A stretch of DNA of 35,400 nt, from NCBI GenBank assembly GCA_937136055.1, contig CAKZOD010000116.1:1-35400 (forward strand), given 5' to 3'. Shown here piece after piece: positions 1-8,419 of this stretch. This DNA is from an uncultured Oceanospirillaceae bacterium. GTDB taxonomy: Bacteria; Pseudomonadota; Gammaproteobacteria; Pseudomonadales; Balneatricaceae. The first letter of the stretch is position 1. Each line of letters starts with the position of its first letter. The position numbers were made by a program, and so were the translations under genes. Under the pieces are notes generated by a model. That model worked only from the letters and a program-made list of their open reading frames with translations. It made no database searches and had not been told where the DNA came from.

Positions 1-48
1 TTTAATTTTCATCTCGTTTTTGGGTTACCCCTGAAAGCGAGGAGGCGA

Positions 49-76
49 ATTATATACAGGTTAGCGCTGACGTCAA
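49..76 (-). promoter_or_regulatory. Very strong sigma-70 promoter reading off the left edge
   Basis: On the minus strand there is TTGACG (76-71), a 16-base spacer, and a perfect TATAAT (54-49), followed by a GC-rich discriminator beginning TCGCCTCC. Transcription would start near position 42 and leave the window to the left. Near-consensus boxes with a GC-rich discriminator are typical of stable-RNA or ribosomal-protein promoters under stringent control. The transcribed gene lies outside the window, so its identity is unknown. Confidence 0.65.
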
Positions 77-221
77 CACTTTCCTATTAATAATCATAAT
101 ATTTCTTATATTGATCAATTAACGTTCAGAACGGGTGCTTTTTGACTAAAAAACACCCTATTCAAGCCTCTTTTTGAGCTTTTGACTCTTTCTCAATGTT
201 GGGGGTATTCAGCTTCCAAAA

Positions 222-2657
222 CTAACTACGTATTAATAGATACTCCGTATCATACAGGCAGGCCTCTTCTTCTCGTTTTGCAAGGTAGCGTTGGCCAATT
301 ATTTCAACATGTAATTGCTTATCGATGAATTTACTATTGATAAAGCCCATCACTAGGTTCTTCTCGACACGATGTCCATAACCTGCTGAGGTAACAGCCC
401 CTACTATTGTATCTCCACTATAGATAGCATCCCCCTCATGAGCTGCTGCTATTTCACATTCAACTGCTAGGGTAACGAAAGTTTCAGGCTGTGCTTTATC
501 TACATTTTCTAGTAACCCTTGCTTACCAATGAAGTCTTCTTTATTAAGATCCACAAAACGCATTAGCCCCGCACTCACTGGATTTTGCTCATATGTCAAA
601 TCAGCTTTCCAATGACGAAAGCCTTTCTCTAAACGCATTGATTCCATTGCATAAGATCCGAACAAGCCTAAACCAAAGCTTTGTCCTGCATCTACTAATA
701 ACTTCCAAACAAGATATAGCTGCTCATTCGCAACATGTAATTCATAGGCGGATTCACCACTAAAGCTAATGTTCAGCGCGGTCACTGCAGCATGTGCTAA
801 ATGTTTTTGCTGAACACTCATCCATGGCATCGCTTTATATGACCAATCTGAGCGTTCAGACAAGGATTGCAATAACGCTCGTGCTTTAGGGCCTGCAACC
901 ACAAGTGTTGTGTGCGATAAGGTTAGATCCTGTACTGTCACGCTATCTGGTTTGTTTAGATTCAACCAATCTCGATCATGCCATTGTGCAGCTGCAGCAG
1001 CGCCATACCAATATTGATCTGGGCCTATTTTGGCAACAGTTGCTTCACACAAAATGTTACCCTGCTCATTTAGTAGATAACAAAGCGTCACACGCCCTAT
1101 GTTTTTCGGGATTTTGCCGCACACTAAGTGATTTAGGAATGCTTCACTACCTTCCCCTGAAACTTCAAAACGACTGAAGCCTGAAACTTCCATTAGCCCA
1201 ACATTTTGCTGTAGATTTTTAACTTCATTTGCAACCACTGCCTTTGTATCGCTGAAGCGGTATCCCGGTTTATCAACAAAATCTGCCGTAGGCTTAAAGC
1301 ACAGCGCGCGCTCCCAACCATTTACTTCTCCCCATATTGCACCACGTTGATCCTGCACAGAATATAGTGATGTCGTGCGAGCTAAACGCCCTGCGGGTCT
1401 TTGCTCGTGTGGTAAGTGGTAATGGAATTCTCGTTGATAATCCTCAATTGCTTTCGCACAGGTGTATTCTGTATTGGCGTGTTGAGTGAATCGCCTTGGA
1501 TCTAAACACCATGCATCCCACTCACACTCACCATGTACCATCAATTCAGCCAGCACCTTGCCATGGCCGCCTCCTTCGCCAATACCTGCTCGCAGTCCAA
1601 TGCAACAAAATGCATTCGGGACACCCGGCATAGGCCCAATCAAGGGCATGCCATCAATTGTGTAGGTAATAGGACCATTTACTACGGTATGAATCCCCGC
1701 TTGGGTTAAACACGGCATACGCTGGAATATATGCTCCATATTATCTAAGCAGCGATCTAAATCATCTGGACATAATGCTTGAGTGAAATTTGGGTCAATG
1801 CCGTTCATACCAAAGGTTTTGCAGCCTTGCTCATAGACTCCGACTAACAGGCCTTGTTTCTCTTGTCTGCTGTAGAAGTCATCTCGTGGGTCGCGAATGA
1901 TAGGTACACGCTTGTCCAACGCTGCTATTTCAGGAATGCTATCTGTCACGAAGTACATATGCTCCATTGAGGTAACGGGATGCTCTACACCGAACATCTT
2001 ACCGACTTCGTTTACCCTGTAACCTGTTGCGTTAACGACTTTCTCACAAGTGATATCACCTTTCTCAGTATGTACGATGAACTCGCCATTTTCTTTGCAC
2101 GTCACATCTGTCACTGCATTAAACCGCGAAACCGTGGCACCGGCTTCTCTCGCTTTACGCGCCAATGCGAAAGTCAGCCCTGATGGATCTATATCTCCAT
2201 CTAAGGGATCCCACCAAGCACCCAACATATCACTGGTGTCTAACAGCGGGTGACGTCGCCCTACTTCTTGAGCATCTATAAACTCCATATCAACGCCCAT
2301 GGTTTTAGCCATACCAATATAATGCTTATAGGTATCGACTTGCTCTTGCGTGTACGCCGTACGCATACCACCGCTAATATGATAATCAATTGGATGATCG
2401 GCATCGGCTGCTAATTTACGGTATAGATCGATACTGTGGCGCTTAAGTGCAATCATCGTTTGATTAGCGCCAAATTGGGTAACTTGCGCAGCGGCATGCC
2501 AAGTGGATCCCGAGGTCAACTCATCGCGCTCCACCAGCACTACATCCGTCCAGCCAAGCTGAGTCAGATGATACAAGGTTGAACAACCGCCTATACCTCC
2601 ACCGATGATGACAACTTTTGCATGGCTAGGTAATGGTTTTGATGTGCTTTGGCTCAT
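222..2657 (-). CDS. Dimethylglycine/sarcosine dehydrogenase-like FAD oxidoreductase with GcvT domains
   Basis: Likely a flavoenzyme that oxidatively demethylates an N-methyl amino acid such as dimethylglycine or sarcosine, passing the one-carbon unit to tetrahydrofolate. It shows an N-terminal DAO/Rossmann domain with GGGIGG near residue 20. This is followed by TSGSTWHAAA, where the His (about residue 54) matches the covalent flavin-binding His of dimethylglycine dehydrogenases. Next come a central FAO_M-like linker (about 375-440), a GcvT aminomethyltransferase-like domain (about 450-700) and a GcvT C-terminal barrel to the end. At about 811 residues the length fits the family. An in-frame GTG lies 12 bases upstream (2669), but the ATG at 2657 is preferred because GGAG sits 6 bases before it. 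It is divergent from a GcvA-like LysR regulator that probably controls it. The exact substrate cannot be read from sequence. Confidence 0.85.
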   Translation of the reverse strand: MSQSTSKPLPSHAKVVIIGGGIGGCSTLYHLTQLGWTDVVLVERDELTSGSTWHAAAQVTQFGANQTMIALKRHSIDLYRKLAADADHPIDYHISGGMRTAYTQEQVDTYKHYIGMAKTMGVDMEFIDAQEVGRRHPLLDTSDMLGAWWDPLDGDIDPSGLTFALARKAREAGATVSRFNAVTDVTCKENGEFIVHTEKGDITCEKVVNATGYRVNEVGKMFGVEHPVTSMEHMYFVTDSIPEIAALDKRVPIIRDPRDDFYSRQEKQGLLVGVYEQGCKTFGMNGIDPNFTQALCPDDLDRCLDNMEHIFQRMPCLTQAGIHTVVNGPITYTIDGMPLIGPMPGVPNAFCCIGLRAGIGEGGGHGKVLAELMVHGECEWDAWCLDPRRFTQHANTEYTCAKAIEDYQREFHYHLPHEQRPAGRLARTTSLYSVQDQRGAIWGEVNGWERALCFKPTADFVDKPGYRFSDTKAVVANEVKNLQQNVGLMEVSGFSRFEVSGEGSEAFLNHLVCGKIPKNIGRVTLCYLLNEQGNILCEATVAKIGPDQYWYGAAAAAQWHDRDWLNLNKPDSVTVQDLTLSHTTLVVAGPKARALLQSLSERSDWSYKAMPWMSVQQKHLAHAAVTALNISFSGESAYELHVANEQLYLVWKLLVDAGQSFGLGLFGSYAMESMRLEKGFRHWKADLTYEQNPVSAGLMRFVDLNKEDFIGKQGLLENVDKAQPETFVTLAVECEIAAAHEGDAIYSGDTIVGAVTSAGYGHRVEKNLVMGFINSKFIDKQLHVEIIGQRYLAKREEEACLYDTEYLLIRS

Positions 2658-2747
2658 AGGTAACTCCACAATAATTTTAACTTCTTTTTATGTCCTTATT
2701 GTGTTCAATGGACCTGACTTTTGACAAACCCAATTTTTTTGTCCATA

Positions 2748-2764
2748 GTTCAGAAAAACTGAAC
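2748..2764. promoter_or_regulatory. Dyad operator (LysR T-N11-A type) at the regulator's start codon
   Basis: GTTCAG-AAAAA-CTGAAC is a perfect 6+6 inverted repeat ending one base before the ATG of the LysR gene at 2766. Its inner T (2750) and A (2762) fit the T-N11-A LysR box. A second, looser dyad, ATGGAC (2708-2713) and GTCCAT (2741-2746), lies between the two divergent genes. Likely role: autorepression and control of the divergent oxidoreductase. In RNA the same dyad could also mask the ribosome-binding region. Confidence 0.5.
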
Positions 2765-2765
2765 C

Positions 2766-3698
2766 ATGGCAGCAGCGATAAACCAAATGAAACATGACCT
2801 ACCTTCCCTAGAAAGCCTAAAAGTATTTGAAGCTGCCGCTAGGCACTTAAGCTTTATACGTGCTGCTGATGAGCTATGTATCAGCAAAGGTGCGGTCAGC
2901 TACCAGATTAACAAACTTGAAACACAAGTTGGTCAAGCGCTTTTCAAGCGAAGCGTTAGGCAAATCTATTTAACTGAGAATGGCCAAGCGCTCTACATCA
3001 CTACAGGTCAAGTTTTTAACCAATTGCGCAAACAGCTCACCCAGATATCAGAAGATAACGCCAACACAGTAGTGACCGTTGCAGTGTCCACTTATGTTGC
3101 GGTTCGCTGGTTATCACGTAAGTTAATCGGCTTTAATGAAAAGCATCCTCAAATCAATGTTTTATTACAGCACAGCGTTAATGATGAGAACTTTAATTTG
3201 CAAGATGTGGACTTAGCATTGCGCTGGTCTGATGATAAAAGTTGTTTACAGGACGAGTGTGTAGCCAGTGCACCTATTGATATGTACCCTGTATGCAGCC
3301 CCTTACTGTTAAAAAAACATGGGATAACAGAGACCTCTGACCTAGATGAGCAGAGGTTTGAACAATCTCCATTAGCTCAAACCCAATTATTAGCTGAAGA
3401 GCACAATCAAGATTGCTGGCAACAGTGGTTTGATATTGCAGCTACTGAACTAAACAACCCTCGCAGTTTGATCAAAGATTCTAACGTTAGGGTTCAAAGT
3501 GCAATTGATGGGCAAGGTTGGATGCTGGCAGATCAGCTAATGCAAAATGAGCTAAATAACCAGCTATTGATCGCACCTTTTCACAAAGTACTTAAGGGCT
3601 ACAACTACGCATTGTTAAGTCACCCGAAGAGGCATTTAAGCAGTAATGCTGAAAAACTAAAACAGTGGCTGGTAGCGCAACTTGCCAATCCGTTTTGA
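2766..3698 (+). CDS. LysR-family transcriptional regulator (GcvA-like)
   Basis: A 310-residue DNA-binding regulator. The N-terminal winged helix-turn-helix (about residues 14-72) carries the family pattern SLESLKVFEAAARHLSF, then AADELCISKGAVSYQINKLE, then LFKR. The rest is the periplasmic-binding-protein-like effector domain. The opening LPSL-x-LKVFEAAARH is characteristic of the GcvA subgroup, whose members often control amino-acid catabolic genes. It is divergently placed from the dimethylglycine dehydrogenase-like gene with under 110 bases between them, the classic LysR-target arrangement, so that gene is the likely target. No strong Shine-Dalgarno is visible. An internal ATG at 2787 is an alternative start. 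The effector is unknown. Confidence 0.88.
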   Translation: MAAAINQMKHDLPSLESLKVFEAAARHLSFIRAADELCISKGAVSYQINKLETQVGQALFKRSVRQIYLTENGQALYITTGQVFNQLRKQLTQISEDNANTVVTVAVSTYVAVRWLSRKLIGFNEKHPQINVLLQHSVNDENFNLQDVDLALRWSDDKSCLQDECVASAPIDMYPVCSPLLLKKHGITETSDLDEQRFEQSPLAQTQLLAEEHNQDCWQQWFDIAATELNNPRSLIKDSNVRVQSAIDGQGWMLADQLMQNELNNQLLIAPFHKVLKGYNYALLSHPKRHLSSNAEKLKQWLVAQLANPF

Positions 3699-3724
3699 AC
3701 AGTATCACTTTATTGATAATTCTA

Positions 3725-4177
3725 TTACTCACTTTCGCCGCTATTTTTGACTTTACCCAATGGTTTCCCTTTGCGCACGTCAGCGGTATACACTTTAGCG
3801 TGCCAAATTGAGTAGTAGCGCAACTTGCCTGGGCCATGGGAAATAACACCTGATAATACAATTATCAGCATATACACTGTGCTATCTAAACGTTGGAAGT
3901 AAAACCAAAACAGCGCCAATAAGGCCACTTTGGCGATGATGATTTGCCCTCTGAGCTGAACCAGCCAGATACCATCCGTATAAATTTCTTTGACAACCAT
4001 TAAGCTGCCAGTTGCCAGTGTTAACCAGAGGTATTCACGCCATTGATTTGCAGGTAAGGAAAATAAAAAAGCCCCTGCCAGCCCCGCTATGCCAATTAAA
4101 TGCAACGTGCGTAGCACAAGGCTTAAACTGCGTTTTGCAGGAATATCACGCTTGTTTTCAGGGAACAACCAACTCAT
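3725..4177 (-). CDS. Small integral membrane protein of unknown function
   Basis: A 150-residue protein with about four hydrophobic segments (about residues 23-43, 48-66, 78-97 and 101-117) and a basic, polar C-terminal tail after an SHGPGKLRYY segment. I do not recognise a named family. The HGPG motif just after the last membrane segment may be a conserved feature. It converges with the LysR gene, whose stop lies 26 bases away. It follows ahpF on the same strand, 198 bases downstream of that gene's stop, with a large inverted repeat in the gap, so read-through from ahpF is possible but probably limited. The ATG at 4177 has AGGCG about 6 bases upstream. Function not inferred. Confidence 0.7.
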   Translation of the reverse strand: MSWLFPENKRDIPAKRSLSLVLRTLHLIGIAGLAGAFLFSLPANQWREYLWLTLATGSLMVVKEIYTDGIWLVQLRGQIIIAKVALLALFWFYFQRLDSTVYMLIIVLSGVISHGPGKLRYYSIWHAKVYTADVRKGKPLGKVKNSGESE

Positions 4178-4270
4178 AGCTTCGCCTAACCAAAAAGCAT
4201 GATTAAGCCTGTATCTGAACGCTAAGTACAGTGCTATTAAAATAGAATTTGAAAGATTGTGATTTTAAAC

Positions 4271-4328
4271 GCGCTTGGATTAATTCAACTTATTCACATC
4301 GGTTATGCCTACCAAGCTATCCAAGCGC
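4271..4328. repeat. 10-bp perfect inverted repeat downstream of ahpF
   Basis: GCGCTTGGAT (4271-4280) pairs with ATCCAAGCGC (4319-4328). The stem extends through one mismatch to AAA/TTT, with a 38-base loop. It lies between the ahpF stop (4376) and the start of the small membrane-protein gene (4177). A second small dyad GTGAC-N6-GTCAC (4345-4360) lies closer to ahpF. There is no clean T-run, so it may be a transcript-stabilising or attenuating hairpin rather than an intrinsic terminator. Confidence 0.45.
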
Positions 4329-4375
4329 ATTTATTTGATTTACTGTGACAATGCCGTCACTTCAGATAAAACTAA

Positions 4376-5950
4376 TTAATCTTGTTGCAGCAAGTAATCA
4401 AAAGCGGCCAATGAAGCTTTTGCCCCTTCACCCATTGCTATCACAATTTGTTTATAAGGCACCGTTGAAACATCACCCGCAGCAAAGATTCCCGCAGCTG
4501 TAGTTTCACACTTTTCATTGATCACTATTTCTCCATGGGTCGTACGCTCAACCACGCCGTTGAGGAAGTCACTATTAGGCAACAAGCCTATTTGCACGAA
4601 TACCCCTGCTAGCGCCTGCTCTTTTATAACCTCTGTTGCTCTATCTTGATATGCCAGAGCTACAACCTTACCCTCTTTTGCAATGACTTCTTTGGTCGCT
4701 ACGTTTTTGATGATGGTAATTTTTTCATGTGCGAGCGCTTTATCAACTAGTACCTGATCCGCCTTTAGCTCCGGTAAAAACTCAAACACAGTTACGTGGT
4801 TAACCATAGACGCCAGATCTAGCGCCGCTTCAATACCTGAATTACCACCGCCAACAACAGCAACATCTTTACCTTTGAAGAAAGGTCCATCGCAATGCGG
4901 ACAATACGCCACGCCTGAGCCGATATTTTCTTTCTCACCTGGTACGCCTAACTCTCTCCATTTTGCACCGGTCGCCACAATCACTGTTTTACTTTCGATG
5001 ACTTCGCCACTCGATAGCGTTAGGGTTTTAATATCACCACTAACGACTTTATCTACCCGCAAAAACTCTTTAATAGTGATGTCGTAATCATTTAGATGCG
5101 CCTGCAAGTTATTGGTTAACTGCGTACCTGTTGTTTTGGGTACAGATATTAAGTTCTCAATTCCAACAGTATCTTTAACTTGCCCGCCAATTCGGTCAGC
5201 AATCATGGTGACATTTAAGCCTTTACGCGCCGCATAAATTGCCGCAGCCACACCCGCAGGACCTGCACCGATAACAGTGACGTCTTGCAGAGGCAACTGC
5301 TGTGTTTGTGCAGCGCTGACGATATTTGGAAACTTTTCAATCAACTTATCAACTAGCTGAGCTGTATCTATCTTGCCGTTTGCAAATAGTTCACCGTTTA
5401 AATAAACGCTGGGTACTCCTTGAATGTTTCGCTCACTGATTAAATCTGGAAACAATCCGCCATCAATCATCTCAGTGCTGATATTTGAGTTCAACAATGC
5501 AAACTGATTCAAAGCTTGCACAACATCAGGACAATTGTGGCAGCTAAGAGATATAAACACTTCAAAATGTAATGTCTGTGTAATATTCGCAACCATACTG
5601 GCCAAGCTATCATCAAGTTTGAGATCTGTTCCTGAAGATTGCAATATCGCCAATATTAACGAATTGAACTCATGACCACTGGGGATACCTGAAAACGAAA
5701 TACCATTACTGACAGGCCCCGTCGTTTGCATTTGCGAAGGTTCAACTTCGAGAAAAAAGCTAATAGGACTGCGCAAATTGGCATCGCGCTCAATAAAAGT
5801 CAGGTTTTTAGACACTGAACAAAGCTGAGTTAGGAACTCTGCTAGTTCATTGCGTTTTTCATGCTCACCAGTTTGTAGCACTAGTGAGACTTTGTTTTGC
5901 ATATTTTGGGTGTAAGTTTTTAACGTATTTAAAATATCATCACTTAACAT
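4376..5950 (-). CDS. ahpF: Alkyl hydroperoxide reductase subunit F
   Basis: Flavoprotein disulfide reductase that takes electrons from NAD(P)H and re-reduces the peroxiredoxin AhpC in the cytoplasm. Its 524 residues match the usual ~520. The N-terminal double thioredoxin-fold domain has the redox pair C137-HN-C140. The FAD-binding motif VIGAGPAG starts near residue 226. The thioredoxin-reductase-type active site C350-PH-C353 is followed by the NAD(P)H motif VVGGGNSG near 365 and a GIFAAGD FAD motif near the C terminus. It lies 123 bases downstream of ahpC on the same strand. That gap holds alternative hairpins that may set the AhpC:AhpF ratio. Start ATG at 5950 is preceded by an AAGGT-like site. 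Probable OxyR regulon member. Confidence 0.96.
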   Translation of the reverse strand: MLSDDILNTLKTYTQNMQNKVSLVLQTGEHEKRNELAEFLTQLCSVSKNLTFIERDANLRSPISFFLEVEPSQMQTTGPVSNGISFSGIPSGHEFNSLILAILQSSGTDLKLDDSLASMVANITQTLHFEVFISLSCHNCPDVVQALNQFALLNSNISTEMIDGGLFPDLISERNIQGVPSVYLNGELFANGKIDTAQLVDKLIEKFPNIVSAAQTQQLPLQDVTVIGAGPAGVAAAIYAARKGLNVTMIADRIGGQVKDTVGIENLISVPKTTGTQLTNNLQAHLNDYDITIKEFLRVDKVVSGDIKTLTLSSGEVIESKTVIVATGAKWRELGVPGEKENIGSGVAYCPHCDGPFFKGKDVAVVGGGNSGIEAALDLASMVNHVTVFEFLPELKADQVLVDKALAHEKITIIKNVATKEVIAKEGKVVALAYQDRATEVIKEQALAGVFVQIGLLPNSDFLNGVVERTTHGEIVINEKCETTAAGIFAAGDVSTVPYKQIVIAMGEGAKASLAAFDYLLQQD

Positions 5951-6005
5951 AGTACTACCTTTAATCGTCTTTTAAATTTGACTGATGAGCGAGCGAAGCT
6001 TTGGC

Positions 6006-6065
6006 AAATAGCGAAGAGGCGTCTTGGGCTTATTCGCTATTTCCTTAATTAAGAAGTCTCTTCGC
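6006..6065 (-). promoter_or_regulatory. Competing hairpins between ahpC and ahpF
   Basis: TTCGCTATTT (6033-6042) is the exact complement of AAATAGCGAA (6006-6015), a 10-bp stem with a 17-base loop. CTCTTCGC (6058-6065) is the exact complement of GCGAAGAG (6011-6018). The two stems share positions 6011-6015, so they exclude each other in the minus-strand ahpC-ahpF transcript. This resembles an attenuator or processing element that would make ahpF less abundant than ahpC. Confidence 0.45.
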
Positions 6066-6073
6066 TGCTTTAC

Positions 6074-6637
6074 TTAGATTTTGCCAACTAAATCTAGGCT
6101 TGGTGTTAGTGTCGCTTCACCTTGCTCCCATGCTGCAGGGCAAACTTCACCGTCATTGGCGCGTACATACTGTGCGGCTTTAACGTTACGCAACATATCT
6201 TTTGCACTGCGCCCGATACCACCGGCATGTATTTGTGCAACTTGGATCACACCATCTGGATCTGCTAAAAATGTACCGCGGTGCGCCATGTGATCTTCTT
6301 CTATCATGACGTCAAATCCGCGGGTGATATGGCCTGTTTGATCACCAATCATCGGGAATTTGATTTTGCCAATTGCATCAGATGAATCGTGCCACGCTTT
6401 ATGCGAGAAATGGGTATCTGTTGATACGGCATAAACTTCGACGCCTAGCTCTTGTAGCTGTGAGTACTGTGCAGCCATATCTTCAAGCTCTGTTGGGCAT
6501 ACGAAAGTGAAATCAGCAGGGTAGAACAAAAAGATTGACCACTTGCCTTTAACACTTTCAGAGTTTACTTCTACAAACTCACCGTTATGGAATGCTTGCG
6601 CGCTGAATTCTGGGATTAACTTACCTATTTGAGCCAT
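6074..6637 (-). CDS. ahpC: Alkyl hydroperoxide reductase subunit C (2-Cys peroxiredoxin)
   Basis: Cytoplasmic peroxidase that reduces H2O2, organic hydroperoxides and peroxynitrite, recycled by AhpF encoded next door. Its 187 residues are exactly the enterobacterial AhpC length. The peroxidatic Cys47 lies in FYPADFTFVCPTE, with the catalytic Pro and Thr of PxxxTxxC. The resolving Cys166 lies in DGEVCPAAWEQGE near the C terminus. The start at 6637 has an AGAGGA ribosome site 7 bases upstream. It is divergent from oxyR across a 179-base region containing a probable OxyR site, so peroxide induction is expected. Confidence 0.97.
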   Translation of the reverse strand: MAQIGKLIPEFSAQAFHNGEFVEVNSESVKGKWSIFLFYPADFTFVCPTELEDMAAQYSQLQELGVEVYAVSTDTHFSHKAWHDSSDAIGKIKFPMIGDQTGHITRGFDVMIEEDHMAHRGTFLADPDGVIQVAQIHAGGIGRSAKDMLRNVKAAQYVRANDGEVCPAAWEQGEATLTPSLDLVGKI

Positions 6638-6718
6638 GTGAATTTCCTCTTCGATTTAATTTAAATGTTTCTAAAGCTGTGTTGCTTTCGATGAGTTCAT
6701 ATTAAGTTGATTTTGTTG

Positions 6719-6755
6719 ATAGGTAAAATTGATTAAATCGATATTAATATCCCAA
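6719..6755. promoter_or_regulatory. Candidate OxyR-binding region between ahpC and oxyR
   Basis: Read on the plus strand, four half-sites occur at 11-base steps: ATAG (6719), TGAT (6730), ATAT (6741) and CCAA (6752). The known OxyR pattern is ATAG-N7-CTAT-N7-ATAG-N7-CTAT. The match is 11 of 16, good on the left and weak on the right. A perfect 12-bp palindrome GATATTAATATC (6740-6751) overlaps it. Its position in the ahpC/oxyR divergent spacer is the strongest support. Confidence 0.4.
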
Positions 6756-6816
6756 AAAACAGAACATACTAAGTTCAGTCGTCTACACCACTGATAACGA
6801 GCTGACAGGTACACAT

Positions 6817-7719
6817 ATGATTTCTTTAAAACAACTGCACTACGCACTCGCTATTGAAAAAACACTCCATTTCAAAAAAGCAGCTGAGTTATGTAATGTC
6901 TCACAATCAGCCCTAAGCACTGCCATTAATGAGTTTGAAAAACAGCTAGGTATCACGGTGTTTGAGCGCAACAACAAACAAGTGTTAATTACTGACAAAG
7001 GGCAGCTGATACTCGACAAAGCTAAAAAAGTAAAATTAGAAGTCGATGAGCTTTTACAGCTCACCCTGCAAGATGATCAACCTTTTGCCCGCCCAATGAG
7101 CATCGGTGTAATACCCACCATAGGCCCTTACTTATTACCAAAGGTACTACCGGCCGTTAGGCATCAATATCCCGATTTTAAATTGCGTATTATTGAAGAG
7201 CAGTCACATATATTGGTTGATAAGGTGAGAAACGGAGAGATCGATGCTGCAATCCTAGCACTGCCGTACCCCATTCAAGGCTTAATGAATTTCGACTTTT
7301 GGCAGGAAGACTTTTATTGGATTTGCCACAAAGATGACCAACCGCATCAAGTGCAAGAAATTACCAGTGAAGAGCTAGAAATAGAAAAGCTGATGCTATT
7401 AAAGGATGGTCACTGTTTAAAAGATCACGCATTAGCGGCGTGTAAGCTACAAGCACAAAAGCAGCAGACTGACTTTGACTCAGCCAGCTTGCATACTTTA
7501 GTACAAATGGTTGCAGGGAAACTTGGCACCACTTTAGTACCGCAAATGGCGTTAGATCAACTCATCCATAACGAATCAGAGCTTGCGGCTGTGCATCTAA
7601 ATGAAACAGGCCCACACAGAACTATTGCCTTTATCTTAAGACCCAACTATATAAGAACAGATGAACTCGATTTACTAAGAGGAATATTTAACGAGCAACT
7701 CACTCAAATATGCACTTAG
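6817..7719 (+). CDS. oxyR: Hydrogen peroxide-sensing regulator OxyR
   Basis: LysR-type regulator that forms an intramolecular disulfide on exposure to H2O2 and then activates antioxidant genes. Its 300 residues are near the usual ~305. An N-terminal helix-turn-helix spans about residues 5-60. The redox pair is C200 in KDGHCLKDH and C209, a nine-residue spacing identical to C199/C208 of Escherichia coli OxyR, in the same GHCL sequence context. A TTLVPQMA segment follows, as in the family. It is divergent from ahpC, its classical target. A methyltransferase gene follows after 36 bases and is probably co-transcribed. Confidence 0.95.
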   Translation: MISLKQLHYALAIEKTLHFKKAAELCNVSQSALSTAINEFEKQLGITVFERNNKQVLITDKGQLILDKAKKVKLEVDELLQLTLQDDQPFARPMSIGVIPTIGPYLLPKVLPAVRHQYPDFKLRIIEEQSHILVDKVRNGEIDAAILALPYPIQGLMNFDFWQEDFYWICHKDDQPHQVQEITSEELEIEKLMLLKDGHCLKDHALAACKLQAQKQQTDFDSASLHTLVQMVAGKLGTTLVPQMALDQLIHNESELAAVHLNETGPHRTIAFILRPNYIRTDELDLLRGIFNEQLTQICT

Positions 7720-7755
7720 GGAACCATCAATAAAAATAAATGAGCAGGTAACACC

Positions 7756-8349
7756 ATGGCAGACCAGCAAACAATCTCAGTTTACGATCAGCAAGTTGAA
7801 AAATATGCGCAAACAATTGAGCAACAGCCTAGCGATAAAATACTCTCGCGGTTTATAGCAAGGTTAAACAGTAACGATTTAGTCCTCGATTTAGGCTGCG
7901 GCCCCGCTCAAGCATCCGCCATCATGCGAGATAACGGACTCCATGTTGATCCCGTTGACGCCTCTCTTGAAATGGTGAATATCGCAAACGCGACCTATAA
8001 CATAGGCGCTCGCCAAGCAAGGTTTGCAGAAATAGATACTCACGATATTTACCACGGAATATGGGCAAATTTCAGTTTGCTGCATGCGAGTAAAACAGAG
8101 TTTCCCGTTATTTTGGGCCAATTACATCAAGCATTAAAACCTAATGGTGTATTACATTTAGGAATGAAGCTTGGCAGTGATGCCTGCCGCGATTCTCTTG
8201 GCAGGTATTATGCGTACTATTCCCAAGAAGAGCTTTGCGAGCTGTTAAATAATGCTCAGTTCGATGTTGATCATTTAGAGTTAGGTGAGGGACGAGGGCT
8301 AGCAGGTGATGTTGAGCCTTGGATTGTGGTGATTGGTAAAGCGAGATAG
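7756..8349 (+). CDS. Class I SAM-dependent methyltransferase
   Basis: A 197-residue soluble protein with the Rossmann-fold methyltransferase signature: motif I VLDLGCGPAQAS (about residues 43-54), an acidic residue in VDPVDAS (about 64-70), and a later HQALKPNGVLHLGMKLG segment typical of the post-motif-III strand. This is the general small-molecule methyltransferase type (Methyltransf_11/25-like). The substrate is unknown. An AGCAGGT ribosome site precedes the ATG. It starts 36 bases after the oxyR stop with no terminator visible, so it likely belongs to the oxyR transcript. It has no known role in peroxide defence. Confidence 0.85.
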   Translation: MADQQTISVYDQQVEKYAQTIEQQPSDKILSRFIARLNSNDLVLDLGCGPAQASAIMRDNGLHVDPVDASLEMVNIANATYNIGARQARFAEIDTHDIYHGIWANFSLLHASKTEFPVILGQLHQALKPNGVLHLGMKLGSDACRDSLGRYYAYYSQEELCELLNNAQFDVDHLELGEGRGLAGDVEPWIVVIGKAR

Positions 8350-8419
8350 TGCTATGCTCCACCTCTTGAGGCAGTCATATTCTTTACTGCTTATCGTGTT
8401 ACATTTACTAAGCATTCGA

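Noticed and set aside
905..1177. Plus-strand open frame inside the FAD oxidoreductase gene
   Set aside because: It is antisense to a well-conserved coding region, has no family features and no ribosome site.
5951..6073. Intrinsic terminator between ahpC and ahpF
   Set aside because: The hairpins lack a following T-run on the minus strand, so full termination is unlikely; reported as a competing-hairpin element instead.
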